DNA of 41,328 nucleotides from Planctomycetaceae bacterium (GTDB taxonomy: Bacteria > Planctomycetota > Planctomycetia > Pirellulales > Pirellulaceae), in the NCBI GenBank assembly GCA_012959465.1, contig DUDC01000125.1, forward strand, positions 21,146 to 62,473, written 5' to 3'. Shown here in pieces: positions 34,187 through 41,328 of the stretch. Within the stretch, counting starts at the first letter, position 1, and the number at the start of each line of letters is the position of its first letter. The notes below the pieces were generated by a model. That model saw only the letters and a program-made list of their open reading frames with translations. It ran no database searches and had not been told where the DNA came from. A program made the position numbers and the translations under genes.

Positions 34187-35173
34187 TCAGTGGGCCATCA
34201 CTCCGATCAATTCCATCAGCGATGGCGGCAGTGTCTTTCCTCCCGAAGTCTGAGCGAATGGCGTCAGCACACGTTGTCCTGCGATCGACCCAACCATTGC
34301 CCCCGTGTGTCCCTCCTCGAGAGACACGACGGCCCAATAACCCAATTGACTCGCCAAAATTCGGTCCTCTGGCGATGGAGTACCACCCCGTTGCAAGTGA
34401 CCCAGGATCACGCTTTGCATCGGAAATGGGCAGCCAGCAGATTCCAGTTGTTGCTGGATTTTCTCCGCGCCTCCACCTTCATCTCCTTCGGAAACAACGA
34501 GGAGGATGGAGTCCTTCTGGCGGTTTTTCATCACGTTTAATTGATCCACCAGGACAGCGATGCTTCCCACTGACTCTGGCAAGCAGACAACTTCGGCACC
34601 TGCGGCCACTGCCGTAAAAAGTGCAATGTACCCACTGTGTCGTCCCATCACTTCGATCAAGAACATCCGCTCATGGCTCTCAGCAGTATCTCGAATCTTG
34701 TCGACTGCCTCGACGGCCGTTTGAACGGCTGTCGAGAACCCGATCGTGCAGTCGGTTCCGACGAGGTCGTTGTCAATGGTCCCAGGGCAGCCGATCACCA
34801 TGCCGTCCCATTGCCGGACAAGGTCCGTGGCCCCGCGAAAAGTGCCGTCACCACCGATTGGAATCAACGCGTCGATGTTGTGCTTTTCCAAGATGTCGAG
34901 GGTTTTTTGTTGTCCCGCCGCTGAACGAAACTCTTCGCTGCGACTGCTCCGCAGAAACGCTCCGCCATGGCGTCCCCATCCGGAAACGTCGCGTTGAGTC
35001 ATCAACGGACTGCCGTCGGTCCCAATGTGGAAGTCCTCTTCTAGGAGTCCTTGGTAGCCTCGACGTATGCCGATCACATCGTGCCTGCTGGCACGAGCCG
35101 TCCGCACAACTGCCCGCACGCACGCGTTCATCCCCGGCGCGTCACCGCCGCTGCAAAAAACTCCAATACGCAT
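34187..35173 (-). CDS. pfkA: 6-phosphofructokinase, ATP-type signature
   Basis: 328 residues from ATG 35173, the usual length for a bacterial PfkA. The N-terminus IGVFCSGGDAPGMNACVRAV is the family opening. The phosphate-donor site reads IGGDGTFRGA (106-115) with Gly in place of the Asp of PPi-type enzymes, and the substrate loop PGTIDND (130-136) has Gly rather than Lys, so ATP should be the donor. MGRHSGYIA and LGHLQRGGTPSPEDR are intact. It phosphorylates fructose 6-phosphate in glycolysis in the cytosol. It is transcribed alone, divergent from the amidase gene 109 bp away. Confidence 0.94.
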   Translation of the reverse strand: MRIGVFCSGGDAPGMNACVRAVVRTARASRHDVIGIRRGYQGLLEEDFHIGTDGSPLMTQRDVSGWGRHGGAFLRSSRSEEFRSAAGQQKTLDILEKHNIDALIPIGGDGTFRGATDLVRQWDGMVIGCPGTIDNDLVGTDCTIGFSTAVQTAVEAVDKIRDTAESHERMFLIEVMGRHSGYIALFTAVAAGAEVVCLPESVGSIAVLVDQLNVMKNRQKDSILLVVSEGDEGGGAEKIQQQLESAGCPFPMQSVILGHLQRGGTPSPEDRILASQLGYWAVVSLEEGHTGAMVGSIAGQRVLTPFAQTSGGKTLPPSLMELIGVMAH

Positions 35174-35282
35174 GCTTTACTCCCCGTCGCTGTTGATGGG
35201 CAATACCTTGCCCTTCCGACTGGTTGTCGTGATAATTCGGACGCACAACTTGTTTACATACCACGAACAGGGATCCAACACG

Positions 35283-36149
35283 ATGACCTCTGATGATGCA
35301 AATTCCGAGAAGAACTTGTTTGAAGTGGTCGGTGTGCAGATGGATGTACAATTGGGCGATGTGGACGCCAATTTGGCAGCCATTGCCAAGCATCTCAATA
35401 GGGCTGCCGACGAAGGCGCACACCTCGTCGTGTTTCCCGAGTGTGCACTGACCGGCTATTGCTTCGACAGCCTTGAGCAGGCGTTGCCGTATGGTCAGCC
35501 TGTTCCGGGGCCGGCAACCGACGCTGTGATCGACGTTTGTGTCGAGCGAGATATTTTTGCCATGTTTGGAATGTTGGAACGGGCCGACGACGGATTCTTC
35601 AACGCATGTGTACTCGTCGGACCAAAAGGGGTTGTTGGCAAGTACCGCAAGGTACACCTGCCGTACCTTGGTATCGATCGATTTACAACTCCCGGGAACG
35701 AGCCGTTTCGAGTTCATGACATTGATGGTTTACGTGTGGGAATGATCATCTGTTACGACGGTTCGTTTCCGGAAGCGACACGAGTGATGGCTTTGGACGG
35801 TGCCGATCTGGTCGCCCTGCCAACGAATTGGCCACCTGGTGCGGAGGCGATGGCGGCCTACGCTAGCAACACTCGAGCGGCCGAAAATAACCTCTACTTC
35901 ATGGCTGTCGATCGAGTGGGTACCGAACGCGGTTTCCGTTTCATTGGTTGCAGTCGTCTCTGCGATCCCGCTGGCGTCACCATGGACGACGCACCGCACG
36001 CGGAAGCGCAGGTCATTCGCGGTACCGTTGACGTAAACCGAGCTCGCAACAAGAAGATCGTCCGCGTGCCCGGAAAACACTCAATCGACCGAGTAAACGA
36101 CCGTCGGCCAGAATTTTATTCGAGGTTGACTCAAGAGGTGAACGAATAA
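35283..36149 (+). CDS. Carbon-nitrogen hydrolase (nitrilase superfamily amidase)
   Basis: 288 residues from ATG 35283, with AGGG 12 bases upstream; the longer frame overlaps pfkA and is rejected. The catalytic triad is complete: Glu53 in FPECALTGY, Lys123 in YRKVHLPYLG, and Cys157 in IICYDGSFPEA. The family fold continues through LVALPTNWPPGAE and NTRAAENNLYFMAVDRVG, and the C-terminus shows the usual CSRLCDPAG turn. Members cut amides (omega-amidase, N-carbamoyl-amino acid or -putrescine amidohydrolase). The substrate cannot be told from the sequence. Cytosolic, no signal. Confidence 0.93.
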   Translation: MTSDDANSEKNLFEVVGVQMDVQLGDVDANLAAIAKHLNRAADEGAHLVVFPECALTGYCFDSLEQALPYGQPVPGPATDAVIDVCVERDIFAMFGMLERADDGFFNACVLVGPKGVVGKYRKVHLPYLGIDRFTTPGNEPFRVHDIDGLRVGMIICYDGSFPEATRVMALDGADLVALPTNWPPGAEAMAAYASNTRAAENNLYFMAVDRVGTERGFRFIGCSRLCDPAGVTMDDAPHAEAQVIRGTVDVNRARNKKIVRVPGKHSIDRVNDRRPEFYSRLTQEVNE

Positions 36150-36207
36150 GACGAGCAATGATCGGTGTGCCGGGCTGCTTATTCTGCTTCTAGTTAATGA
36201 TCGAGCG

Positions 36208-37158
36208 TTAAGCCGCGGCTGCCTCAACGGTGGTCACCAAGCTGCCAATCCCCTCGATCGAAGCGACCATCTGGTCTCCGGGACCAAGAAACTCACCTCT
36301 CGCCTTGCCGACACCGGCGGGTGTGCCTGTCGAAATGATGTCGCCTGGCTCTAGTGTGACGAAGCTCGAAATGAACTCGATAACCGCAGCGACGGGAAAA
36401 ATTTGTTGTCCGGTCGACGCGTCTTGCTTGATGTTATCGTTGACTGTCAGTTTCATTTGCAGCGATTGTGGATCCGGGATGGCAACCGTGTCTGCGATGC
36501 ACGGCCCACAGGGGCAAAACCCGTCGTGCCATTTCCCGTGTAACCAATCAAAGAAGCGATCGCGCTCACGGGGCTTTCGATCAGGGTTGGGGCAAAATTG
36601 GCGATCGGAGATGTCATTGATCACCGTGTACCCGGCCACGTAGCTCAAGGCGTCTGCCTCCGCAATTCCCTTTGCCGTGCGGCCGATCACGACGGCCAAT
36701 TCTAATTCCCAGTCAATGTTCTGCGGCGAGACAGATGGGATTTGGAATGGTGCATTTGCTGCCACCAGTGTGGTGGACGGTGGCTTCATGAAGACATAAG
36801 GAAAAGTGGCCGCCCGTTCACTCGCCGTTTCACCTCCCTCTTCGATGTGTGCAGCGTAATTCCCTGCCAGCAGAAATAACTTGTTGGGGCGCGGTATCGG
36901 GACCAACAACTGAACTTCGTTCAGGTCAGTTCGCGGCGGAGAATCGATACCGAAAGAGAGCCATTGTTCCACGGCTTTCGCAGTTTCATAACAACGGCCA
37001 TTTGGCAGTAGATCCAAAAGAGAATCGATGGTGCCGTTCCAATCGCTTTCCGTCGCTTGAGCCCATGCCCGAGCGGCAACGTCAAACTCGACCAATCCCT
37101 GCTCATCGTAGAATCCAAGTCTTGTTTGGCCATCTTCTCTGTATCTCGTAACTCTCAT
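36208..37158 (-). CDS. Fumarylacetoacetate hydrolase (FAH) family protein
   Basis: 316 residues from ATG 37158. The C-terminal FAH domain is clear: LLVPIPRPNKLFLLAGNYAA, then the metal-binding Glu pair in DWELELAVVIG, GYTVINDISDRQ, and the closing EPGDIISTGTPAGVG. Such enzymes cut or hydrate 2-oxo acids in sugar-acid or aromatic breakdown with Mg2+. It lies 24 bp behind the Gfo/Idh oxidoreductase gene in the same direction, so the two likely form a catabolic unit for a sugar or sugar lactone; the substrate is not evident. Three Cys lie close together (GFCPCGPC), unusual for the family and perhaps a metal site. Confidence 0.92.
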   Translation of the reverse strand: MRVTRYREDGQTRLGFYDEQGLVEFDVAARAWAQATESDWNGTIDSLLDLLPNGRCYETAKAVEQWLSFGIDSPPRTDLNEVQLLVPIPRPNKLFLLAGNYAAHIEEGGETASERAATFPYVFMKPPSTTLVAANAPFQIPSVSPQNIDWELELAVVIGRTAKGIAEADALSYVAGYTVINDISDRQFCPNPDRKPRERDRFFDWLHGKWHDGFCPCGPCIADTVAIPDPQSLQMKLTVNDNIKQDASTGQQIFPVAAVIEFISSFVTLEPGDIISTGTPAGVGKARGEFLGPGDQMVASIEGIGSLVTTVEAAAA

Positions 37159-37182
37159 CGACCTATATCTTTCTTCTTGGGA

Positions 37183-38238
37183 TCAGAATGAAACACGTTG
37201 CCCGTTGTCGGATGCCTGGTAGACGGCGTCCATCCAGTGCAGCGTTTTGACGAGGCTTTCGGGCGAGTTGCGGCATGGTACCCCGGTCTGGAAACTGTCT
37301 AGCCAATCGTCCACCAATGCCATCCCTCGACTTCCACCATAACCGGGCGTCGAGTCTGGCGGAGAATCGTACATGTCGTCCATGGCAAACCAATGAGGTT
37401 TGGGCCCATGGATTTCCAATCGTCCTGATGTGTCGGGGAATGTCGGATACCAGTGTACCCATCGCTTGCTGCCATAGAGACTCCACTGGCTAACGCCATC
37501 CCAACGTGGCAGCCAGTAACCGCCAGTGAATGTCGCCAAGACGTTGCCCTCAAGTTCAAAGATCGCCGTGCCACCATCATCAAGTGGTGTATCCGTTTCG
37601 CCGAAGCGTCCCAGCTTAGCGGTCACGGCCACCAGTTCGCGGTCAGTGATGAACGACAACAAGTCGACATGATGGCAAGCCAGCCAGTTGAAGAATCCTC
37701 GTTTGCTTTGCTCTGCATCAAATAGATAGTGGTTTGGGTCGCGGCGTTGTACATCGACCGTGACAAATTTCATGTCGATATGAACTAATTTTCCAAACTG
37801 ACCATCAGCTACCATTGTTTTTAGCCGATTGGCAATGTCGTCGTACCGCCACATGTAACCACTTTGAAAAGCGATTGCTCGCTCCTCACATGCAGCGACC
37901 AGCGAGCTCAGTTCCGATGCCGCACCCGCGCCTGGCTTTTCCACCAATACGTGTTTGCCGCTGTTGATTAATCGACGGACGACTGACGGTGATTCGCGAT
38001 TCGATAGGCAGACGATCGCACCCTCAAATTCTCCGTCGTTAAGCAGAGTTTCGATGTCAGCGAAACGCGGAACCGCGGCGTATTTCTCTTCGAGACTGGC
38101 GAGACCGCCGTCGAGCCCTGCCATGATGGCACTGATCTCGACCTGCTCCACAAACCCATCCAGTAATTTTCGCCAGGCCGAGCCGTGCGGATGATCCACC
38201 CCGAGGAATGCGATCTTGCGTCGTGGTCTGTTGGTCAT
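37183..38238 (-). CDS. Gfo/Idh/MocA family oxidoreductase
   Basis: 351 residues from ATG 38238; the frame opens 10 codons earlier without better support, and neither start has a clear ribosome site. The Rossmann opening RKIAFLGVDHPHGSAW is a weakened GxGxxG. EKPGAG (Lys101) is the conserved nicotinamide-site segment, and FFNWLACHHVDLLSFI holds the catalytic His region. The second domain is the usual beta sheet (AIFELEGNVLATFTGGYW). It should oxidise or epimerise a sugar with NAD(P). It is followed at 24 bp by the FAH-family gene. Confidence 0.9.
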   Translation of the reverse strand: MTNRPRRKIAFLGVDHPHGSAWRKLLDGFVEQVEISAIMAGLDGGLASLEEKYAAVPRFADIETLLNDGEFEGAIVCLSNRESPSVVRRLINSGKHVLVEKPGAGAASELSSLVAACEERAIAFQSGYMWRYDDIANRLKTMVADGQFGKLVHIDMKFVTVDVQRRDPNHYLFDAEQSKRGFFNWLACHHVDLLSFITDRELVAVTAKLGRFGETDTPLDDGGTAIFELEGNVLATFTGGYWLPRWDGVSQWSLYGSKRWVHWYPTFPDTSGRLEIHGPKPHWFAMDDMYDSPPDSTPGYGGSRGMALVDDWLDSFQTGVPCRNSPESLVKTLHWMDAVYQASDNGQRVSF

Positions 38239-38349
38239 GTTTTTCGTGTAGGTAAAAAATCTGGACAACGTCGTCTCGTAGGGTTCGAGACCCGTAGTTT
38301 AACGCAACCAACTCAAGATTGTTTGGCTCGCACACCCGGTCGTTAAAGA

Positions 38350-39549
38350 CTACCTGAGAAACACAGGATGCACCACGAGAGGGAACGACGTGTCTACATC
38401 GGGCCATCGGGCGATTTCTCCATGAATTCGCAGCGACCAGGCGATCTTGTTGTTGCCGCCATCAAAGCTATGCATGCTGGTGACTGGGACATCGATGGAG
38501 GTAGCACCACTCGCCACGTCGATAGCGGAATTCACGTCGGTAAGGTCCTGTTGGAAGAACGCCGATGTGTCAGTGTAGGTGGAAGTCCCTCGGCGATATT
38601 GAGACTGTTCTTCCCCGACCAGTATGACTTTAAGTTTGCGAATGGACGACGTGCGGCCTTGGAATGACCACTTCACCTCCAACCGGTCACCCAGTGCGAG
38701 CTGTGTCGTATTTACCTCGACGATTGGGATTGGATTGAACATCGCGAGAAACGAGTAGAGGGTGCCGCAGAGCAGTAGCAGGCCAATCAACTGAAACGGG
38801 ATCATGAAGATGGTCACGAACCATTCTGGGCGACCTTTTTGGAAACCGATTACCTCCTGGTAGGTAAACACCGAAACAATCCCACACCAGAAAAGCGTGA
38901 TTCCCAGGATGACAAAAAACTGAACGACCGGCCTGGATGTCGGTTTCAAAACGGTAGGCGATGTGGGTGCTGCGGTTGTGCTGGATGCGACGCCGTCTTG
39001 ATCGGGAAGCCAGTCTGCTTCGCCCGGCGGTTTTGGTTTCCAGACCAGAACACCAATAATTCCGCCTCCGCCGACGATGACAAAGATCAATGTGAACAAC
39101 CCAAAATACATGTCGGAGGTTGTTTCTCGATTGAGCACCGCGAAGGATGGCTTCTTTGGATTGACATAACAAACTCGACGGCTGCCTGCTGGGTACGCGC
39201 GGACCGTCTCTTGTTTTGGCCCTTCGTTCGATGATGATGCAGCGGAAAACGAATAGCGATCGCTCGTGTATTTCTGACCCCCGAACTCGTATTCAAACTC
39301 GATCTCGACCGAGTACACGATACCGTCATCACCGCGATAAGATTCAACTCGACTACTCAGGATCTTGCAATCCTCCTGGCTCCAACTTCGCGATGCCGAC
39401 ACGCGGTAGAAGGGCAGTCCGGCAAATACGACGAACAGCACACTACCGAACAGAAGAAACAATGAGAAGAAGCATCCCAAGAATAACTTTGAGCCGCGCA
39501 GGGCAGGGCGAGTCGTAGTGATCGAGAGAGTGGGTTGTCGTTTTTTCAC
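38350..39549 (-). CDS. DUF3592 membrane protein with arrestin-like C-terminal domain
   Basis: 399 residues from ATG 39549. Helix 1 is at about 20-46, then an extracytoplasmic DUF3592 domain (SRVESYRGDDGIVYSVEIEF, then EYEFGGQKYTSDRY, AGSRRVCYVNPKKP), helix 2 (about 150-172), a Thr/Pro linker, and helices 3-4 (about 206-227 and 244-270). The C-terminal about 120 residues are a beta domain (ALGDRLEVKWSFQG... NNKIAWSLRIHGEIARWPDV) that ends like arrestin-type proteins. A similar closing pattern is seen in the first gene of the unit. It is the third gene of a tight unit; the ATPase stop is 4 nt upstream. The function is unknown. Confidence 0.8.
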   Translation of the reverse strand: MKKRQPTLSITTTRPALRGSKLFLGCFFSLFLLFGSVLFVVFAGLPFYRVSASRSWSQEDCKILSSRVESYRGDDGIVYSVEIEFEYEFGGQKYTSDRYSFSAASSSNEGPKQETVRAYPAGSRRVCYVNPKKPSFAVLNRETTSDMYFGLFTLIFVIVGGGGIIGVLVWKPKPPGEADWLPDQDGVASSTTAAPTSPTVLKPTSRPVVQFFVILGITLFWCGIVSVFTYQEVIGFQKGRPEWFVTIFMIPFQLIGLLLLCGTLYSFLAMFNPIPIVEVNTTQLALGDRLEVKWSFQGRTSSIRKLKVILVGEEQSQYRRGTSTYTDTSAFFQQDLTDVNSAIDVASGATSIDVPVTSMHSFDGGNNKIAWSLRIHGEIARWPDVDTSFPLVVHPVFLR

Positions 39550-39553
39550 CGGT

Positions 39554-40213
39554 TCACGCAGTTTCTGACATCGTAATGATCGACAGGCGACGTCGATTAT
39601 TCAACGTAGCCACTTCGCTTGCATGTTCTGTCAACGCAGTGGGAGATTTCGCCATCAAGTCGTACCATTCTCGCAGAGCGTCACGAATGTTGCCCTGGTG
39701 TTTCGCGTACAAATGCCGATTGGTTTCGTCGCAATCCGCCACGGCTCCCTGAAGAAGTTCGTCAACCATTTGGTTTAGGATTGCGAGATCCGACTTGCAT
39801 TGGAACCAAATGGGCCAGCGCCCGGCTTGGTGCAATGTCACGATGAAGGGGCGTCCCGACCGACGGAAATAGTTCGCCAGTTGACGCCAACGCCATGAGC
39901 TAAGTTGTTCGGCGCCGTCCAGTAGCGCGATCGTCTTGGGCGGGAGATTCGTGAATTGAGATTCCACGGCGAGTGGTAATCGACGTTCTCCCGTATGTAA
40001 CTGAAAGGAAAACGTCTGTTGGCCGCGACTTCGAAGTCGAACGATCAAGTCCTCCAGCAGCGTCGTTTTTCCGCAGCCGTGGGGACCAACAATGGCACCT
40101 TGATAGGATATCGATTCGAGCTGCATGATCGCTGAACACCATTTCGCTTCGGACCATTGATAGCGAAATTGCGACACGCGATGCACGGCGAAAGGATTTT
40201 CTTTGGCTCTCAT
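39554..40213 (-). CDS. P-loop ATPase of AAA type
   Basis: 219 residues from ATG 40213; its ATG overlaps the TGA of the upstream gene in an ATGA, a sign of coupled translation. The upstream part of the frame is rejected. Walker A is GPHGCGKTT (43-51), Walker B LLDG (97-100, in TIALLDGAEQLSSW), sensor-like FIVTLHQAGR, and GNIRDALREWYDL near the C-terminus, which resembles the AAA sensor-2/lid helix. The core has the size of a minimal AAA domain (ExeA/AAA_22 type) with no membrane segment. It probably energises or regulates the membrane protein encoded next. Confidence 0.88.
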   Translation of the reverse strand: MRAKENPFAVHRVSQFRYQWSEAKWCSAIMQLESISYQGAIVGPHGCGKTTLLEDLIVRLRSRGQQTFSFQLHTGERRLPLAVESQFTNLPPKTIALLDGAEQLSSWRWRQLANYFRRSGRPFIVTLHQAGRWPIWFQCKSDLAILNQMVDELLQGAVADCDETNRHLYAKHQGNIRDALREWYDLMAKSPTALTEHASEVATLNNRRRLSIITMSETA

Positions 40214-40653
40214 TCTTCGACTTCCGTCAGTTGGACTTCCATTTTCCCCGGCGCCACGACAATCTCGTGGGTGGCCGTCTCGCCCGACGGACGAGCGACC
40301 GCTTGCAAACTCCAAATTAACGAGATGAGTTGTCCGGAGAAACTATATGGACCATCGGGCAGCGTAATACGCAGTTCAATCGATTGTTCCTGCCCGACGT
40401 CATCGAGTTCGATTTTCTCGGAAACCGATTCGTCGCGGTCACCCTTGCCTATGGTATGCCACCCCAGATTAAGATCGATCCGTTCCGGTGTGTTCGGCAG
40501 GTCCCAGGTCAATCGCACACGAACCTCGTCCCCCGGATTAAACGCGATCTCCTCGTCCACAGTTTGCACTTCCAACATGGTAACCTCGGTGCGAATTGGC
40601 AGAAGCTGGTGCGACGCCTCAAGTGGTGTTTTAACTCCGTTGCGAATCATCAC
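40210..40653 (-). CDS. Arrestin-like beta-sandwich protein
   Basis: 147 residues from GTG 40653, or one fewer from ATG 40650. No signal peptide or membrane helix. The sequence is all beta: LEVQTVDEEIAFNPGDEVRV, then RLTWDLPNTPERIDLNLGWH, and the closing SGQLISLIWSLQAVARPSGE...HEIVVAPG. The last part resembles the end of the DUF3592 protein (KIAWSLRIHGEIARW...FPLVVHP), so both may share an arrestin-like fold. It is the first gene of the three-gene unit. A TATAAT box (40656-40661 on the minus strand) lies directly before the start, too close for a normal leader unless the true start is further in. Function unknown. Confidence 0.75.
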   Translation of the reverse strand: MMIRNGVKTPLEASHQLLPIRTEVTMLEVQTVDEEIAFNPGDEVRVRLTWDLPNTPERIDLNLGWHTIGKGDRDESVSEKIELDDVGQEQSIELRITLPDGPYSFSGQLISLIWSLQAVARPSGETATHEIVVAPGKMEVQLTEVEE

Positions 40654-40844
40654 TCATTATAGCGGGCGATGAAGTTTGGGGCCGCTGGTCGACCGAATTC
40701 CGGTTAATCGCATCATCATTAGTCTGACCCGTGCAGCACCACATTTTATCGTAACACGTTATAATCCTGGAAACCCGACAGTTGTCGATTGCGGATCAAT
40801 CACATGCTAACTGTGGCGTAGTGCATCTCGTTGGTGAGGCGAAC
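40654..40844. promoter_or_regulatory. Divergent intergenic region with TATAAT boxes
   Basis: 191 bases between divergent starts. A TATAAT at 40760-40765 faces the sulfurtransferase gene, and one at 40656-40661 faces the arrestin-like gene on the minus strand. Neither has a convincing -35 partner. Confidence 0.35.
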
Positions 40845-41328
40845 ATGAATGATCGACAGCTTGTGTCTATTGACGAGTTATTGGACCACATCGACGAGCC
40901 AAGTTGGGTTGTTGTCGATTGTCGTTTCGTACTTTCCGATCCGATGGCCGGACGGGCGATGTACCACGCAAGTCACATTGCTGGGGCACGCTATGCTGAC
41001 TTGGACCTCGATCTGTCGGCGCCAGTGACCGATCTAACGGGCCGTCACCCACTCCCGGAAACGACTCGGTGGACGTCCCACGTCGGAAACCTGGGGATCG
41101 ACTCCAATGTACACGTCGTGGCTTACGACCAACTTGGCGGCCCTTTGGCAGCGAGGTTCTGGTGGTTGATGCGTTGGATTGGTCACACACGTGTCGCCGT
41201 GCTCGACGGTGGATTTCCGAAGTGGGAAAAGGCTGGCTACCCTCTTTCAACAGATCCGACAGAGTTTGATTGCAAGCCTCCGTATGAAGCGGCCTTTCGA
41301 CATGACCTGTGGGTGTCGACATTGGATG
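40845..41328 (+). CDS. Two-domain sulfurtransferase (rhodanese), 3' end cut by window edge
   Basis: I read this frame directly: ATG 40845 with GTGAGG six bases upstream, open to the last base (161 residues seen). It begins MNDRQLVSIDELLDHIDEPS, then WVVVDCRF, HIAGARYADLDLDLS, and VHVVAYDQLGGPLAARFWWL, RWIGHTRVAVLDGGFPKWEK. This is the N-terminal, catalytically silent half of thiosulfate or 3-mercaptopyruvate sulfurtransferases of the SseA type: the position of the catalytic Cys reads YDQLGG. The active second half must lie beyond the window. Confidence 0.92.
   Translation, partial: MNDRQLVSIDELLDHIDEPSWVVVDCRFVLSDPMAGRAMYHASHIAGARYADLDLDLSAPVTDLTGRHPLPETTRWTSHVGNLGIDSNVHVVAYDQLGGPLAARFWWLMRWIGHTRVAVLDGGFPKWEKAGYPLSTDPTEFDCKPPYEAAFRHDLWVSTLD

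Overview
The window looks like chromosomal DNA from a planctomycete, probably of the Pirellulaceae type. This is inferred from gene style, not from a marker gene. The signs are a giant surface protein opening with an E-x-R-R-M-L motif and carrying SdrD-like B repeats, a secreted Cys-rich CGCEP-repeat protein, an M50 protease, a NupG-type MFS beside a ceramidase-like hydrolase, DUF3592 and LPG-synthase-TM families, and a planctomycete-style Flp/Tad cluster. Almost every stretch is ordinary chromosome. There is no phage, transposase, IS or CRISPR.

Layout. 1-2280: end of a Cys-rich secreted protein (runs off the left edge) and a lipoprotein with a degenerate thioredoxin domain, both on the minus strand. 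2464-5224: a plus-strand unit of LarA-like protein, YgfZ and a small unknown. 5335-8258: minus-strand HD-GYP phosphodiesterase behind an M50 membrane protease. 8533-14258: secreted WD40 protein, a 500-nt intergenic region rich in hairpins, then the 1408-residue SdrD/FG-GAP surface protein with its terminator. 14336-16401: a 56-residue coiled-coil protein, a four-helix membrane protein and the CCA-adding enzyme (minus), then a single-domain rhodanese (plus) and tRNA-Leu(CAG).

17437-28377 is the centrepiece: a cyclic-di-GMP-I (GEMM-I) riboswitch, the Flp pilin with a strong terminator behind it, then prepilin peptidase (CpaA/TadV), CpaB, secretin CpaC, CpaE/TadZ, ATPase CpaF/TadA, TadB, TadC, a small lipoprotein and a TPR lipoprotein. 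The logic suggested is a surface-adhesion pilus whose major subunit mRNA senses c-di-GMP. A c-di-GMP phosphodiesterase candidate (HD-GYP) lies 10 kb away.

28408-41328 holds metabolic and envelope genes: a ceramidase-like hydrolase with an MFS transporter that carries an unexpected J-domain-like insertion, tRNA-Ala(GGC), an LPG-synthase-TM membrane protein, a beta-helix protein, ATP-type phosphofructokinase, a nitrilase-family amidase, an FAH-family hydrolase with a Gfo/Idh oxidoreductase, a tight three-gene unit (arrestin-like protein, P-loop ATPase, DUF3592 membrane protein with a similar C-terminal domain), and the start of a two-domain sulfurtransferase that runs off the right edge.

The best candidates for something undescribed are (i) the J-domain-like module placed in what should be a periplasmic loop of the MFS protein, (ii) the riboswitch-flp-terminator arrangement with a possible switching stem, and (iii) the arrestin-like/ATPase/DUF3592 module. 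All calls come from reading the sequence. No database search was possible.
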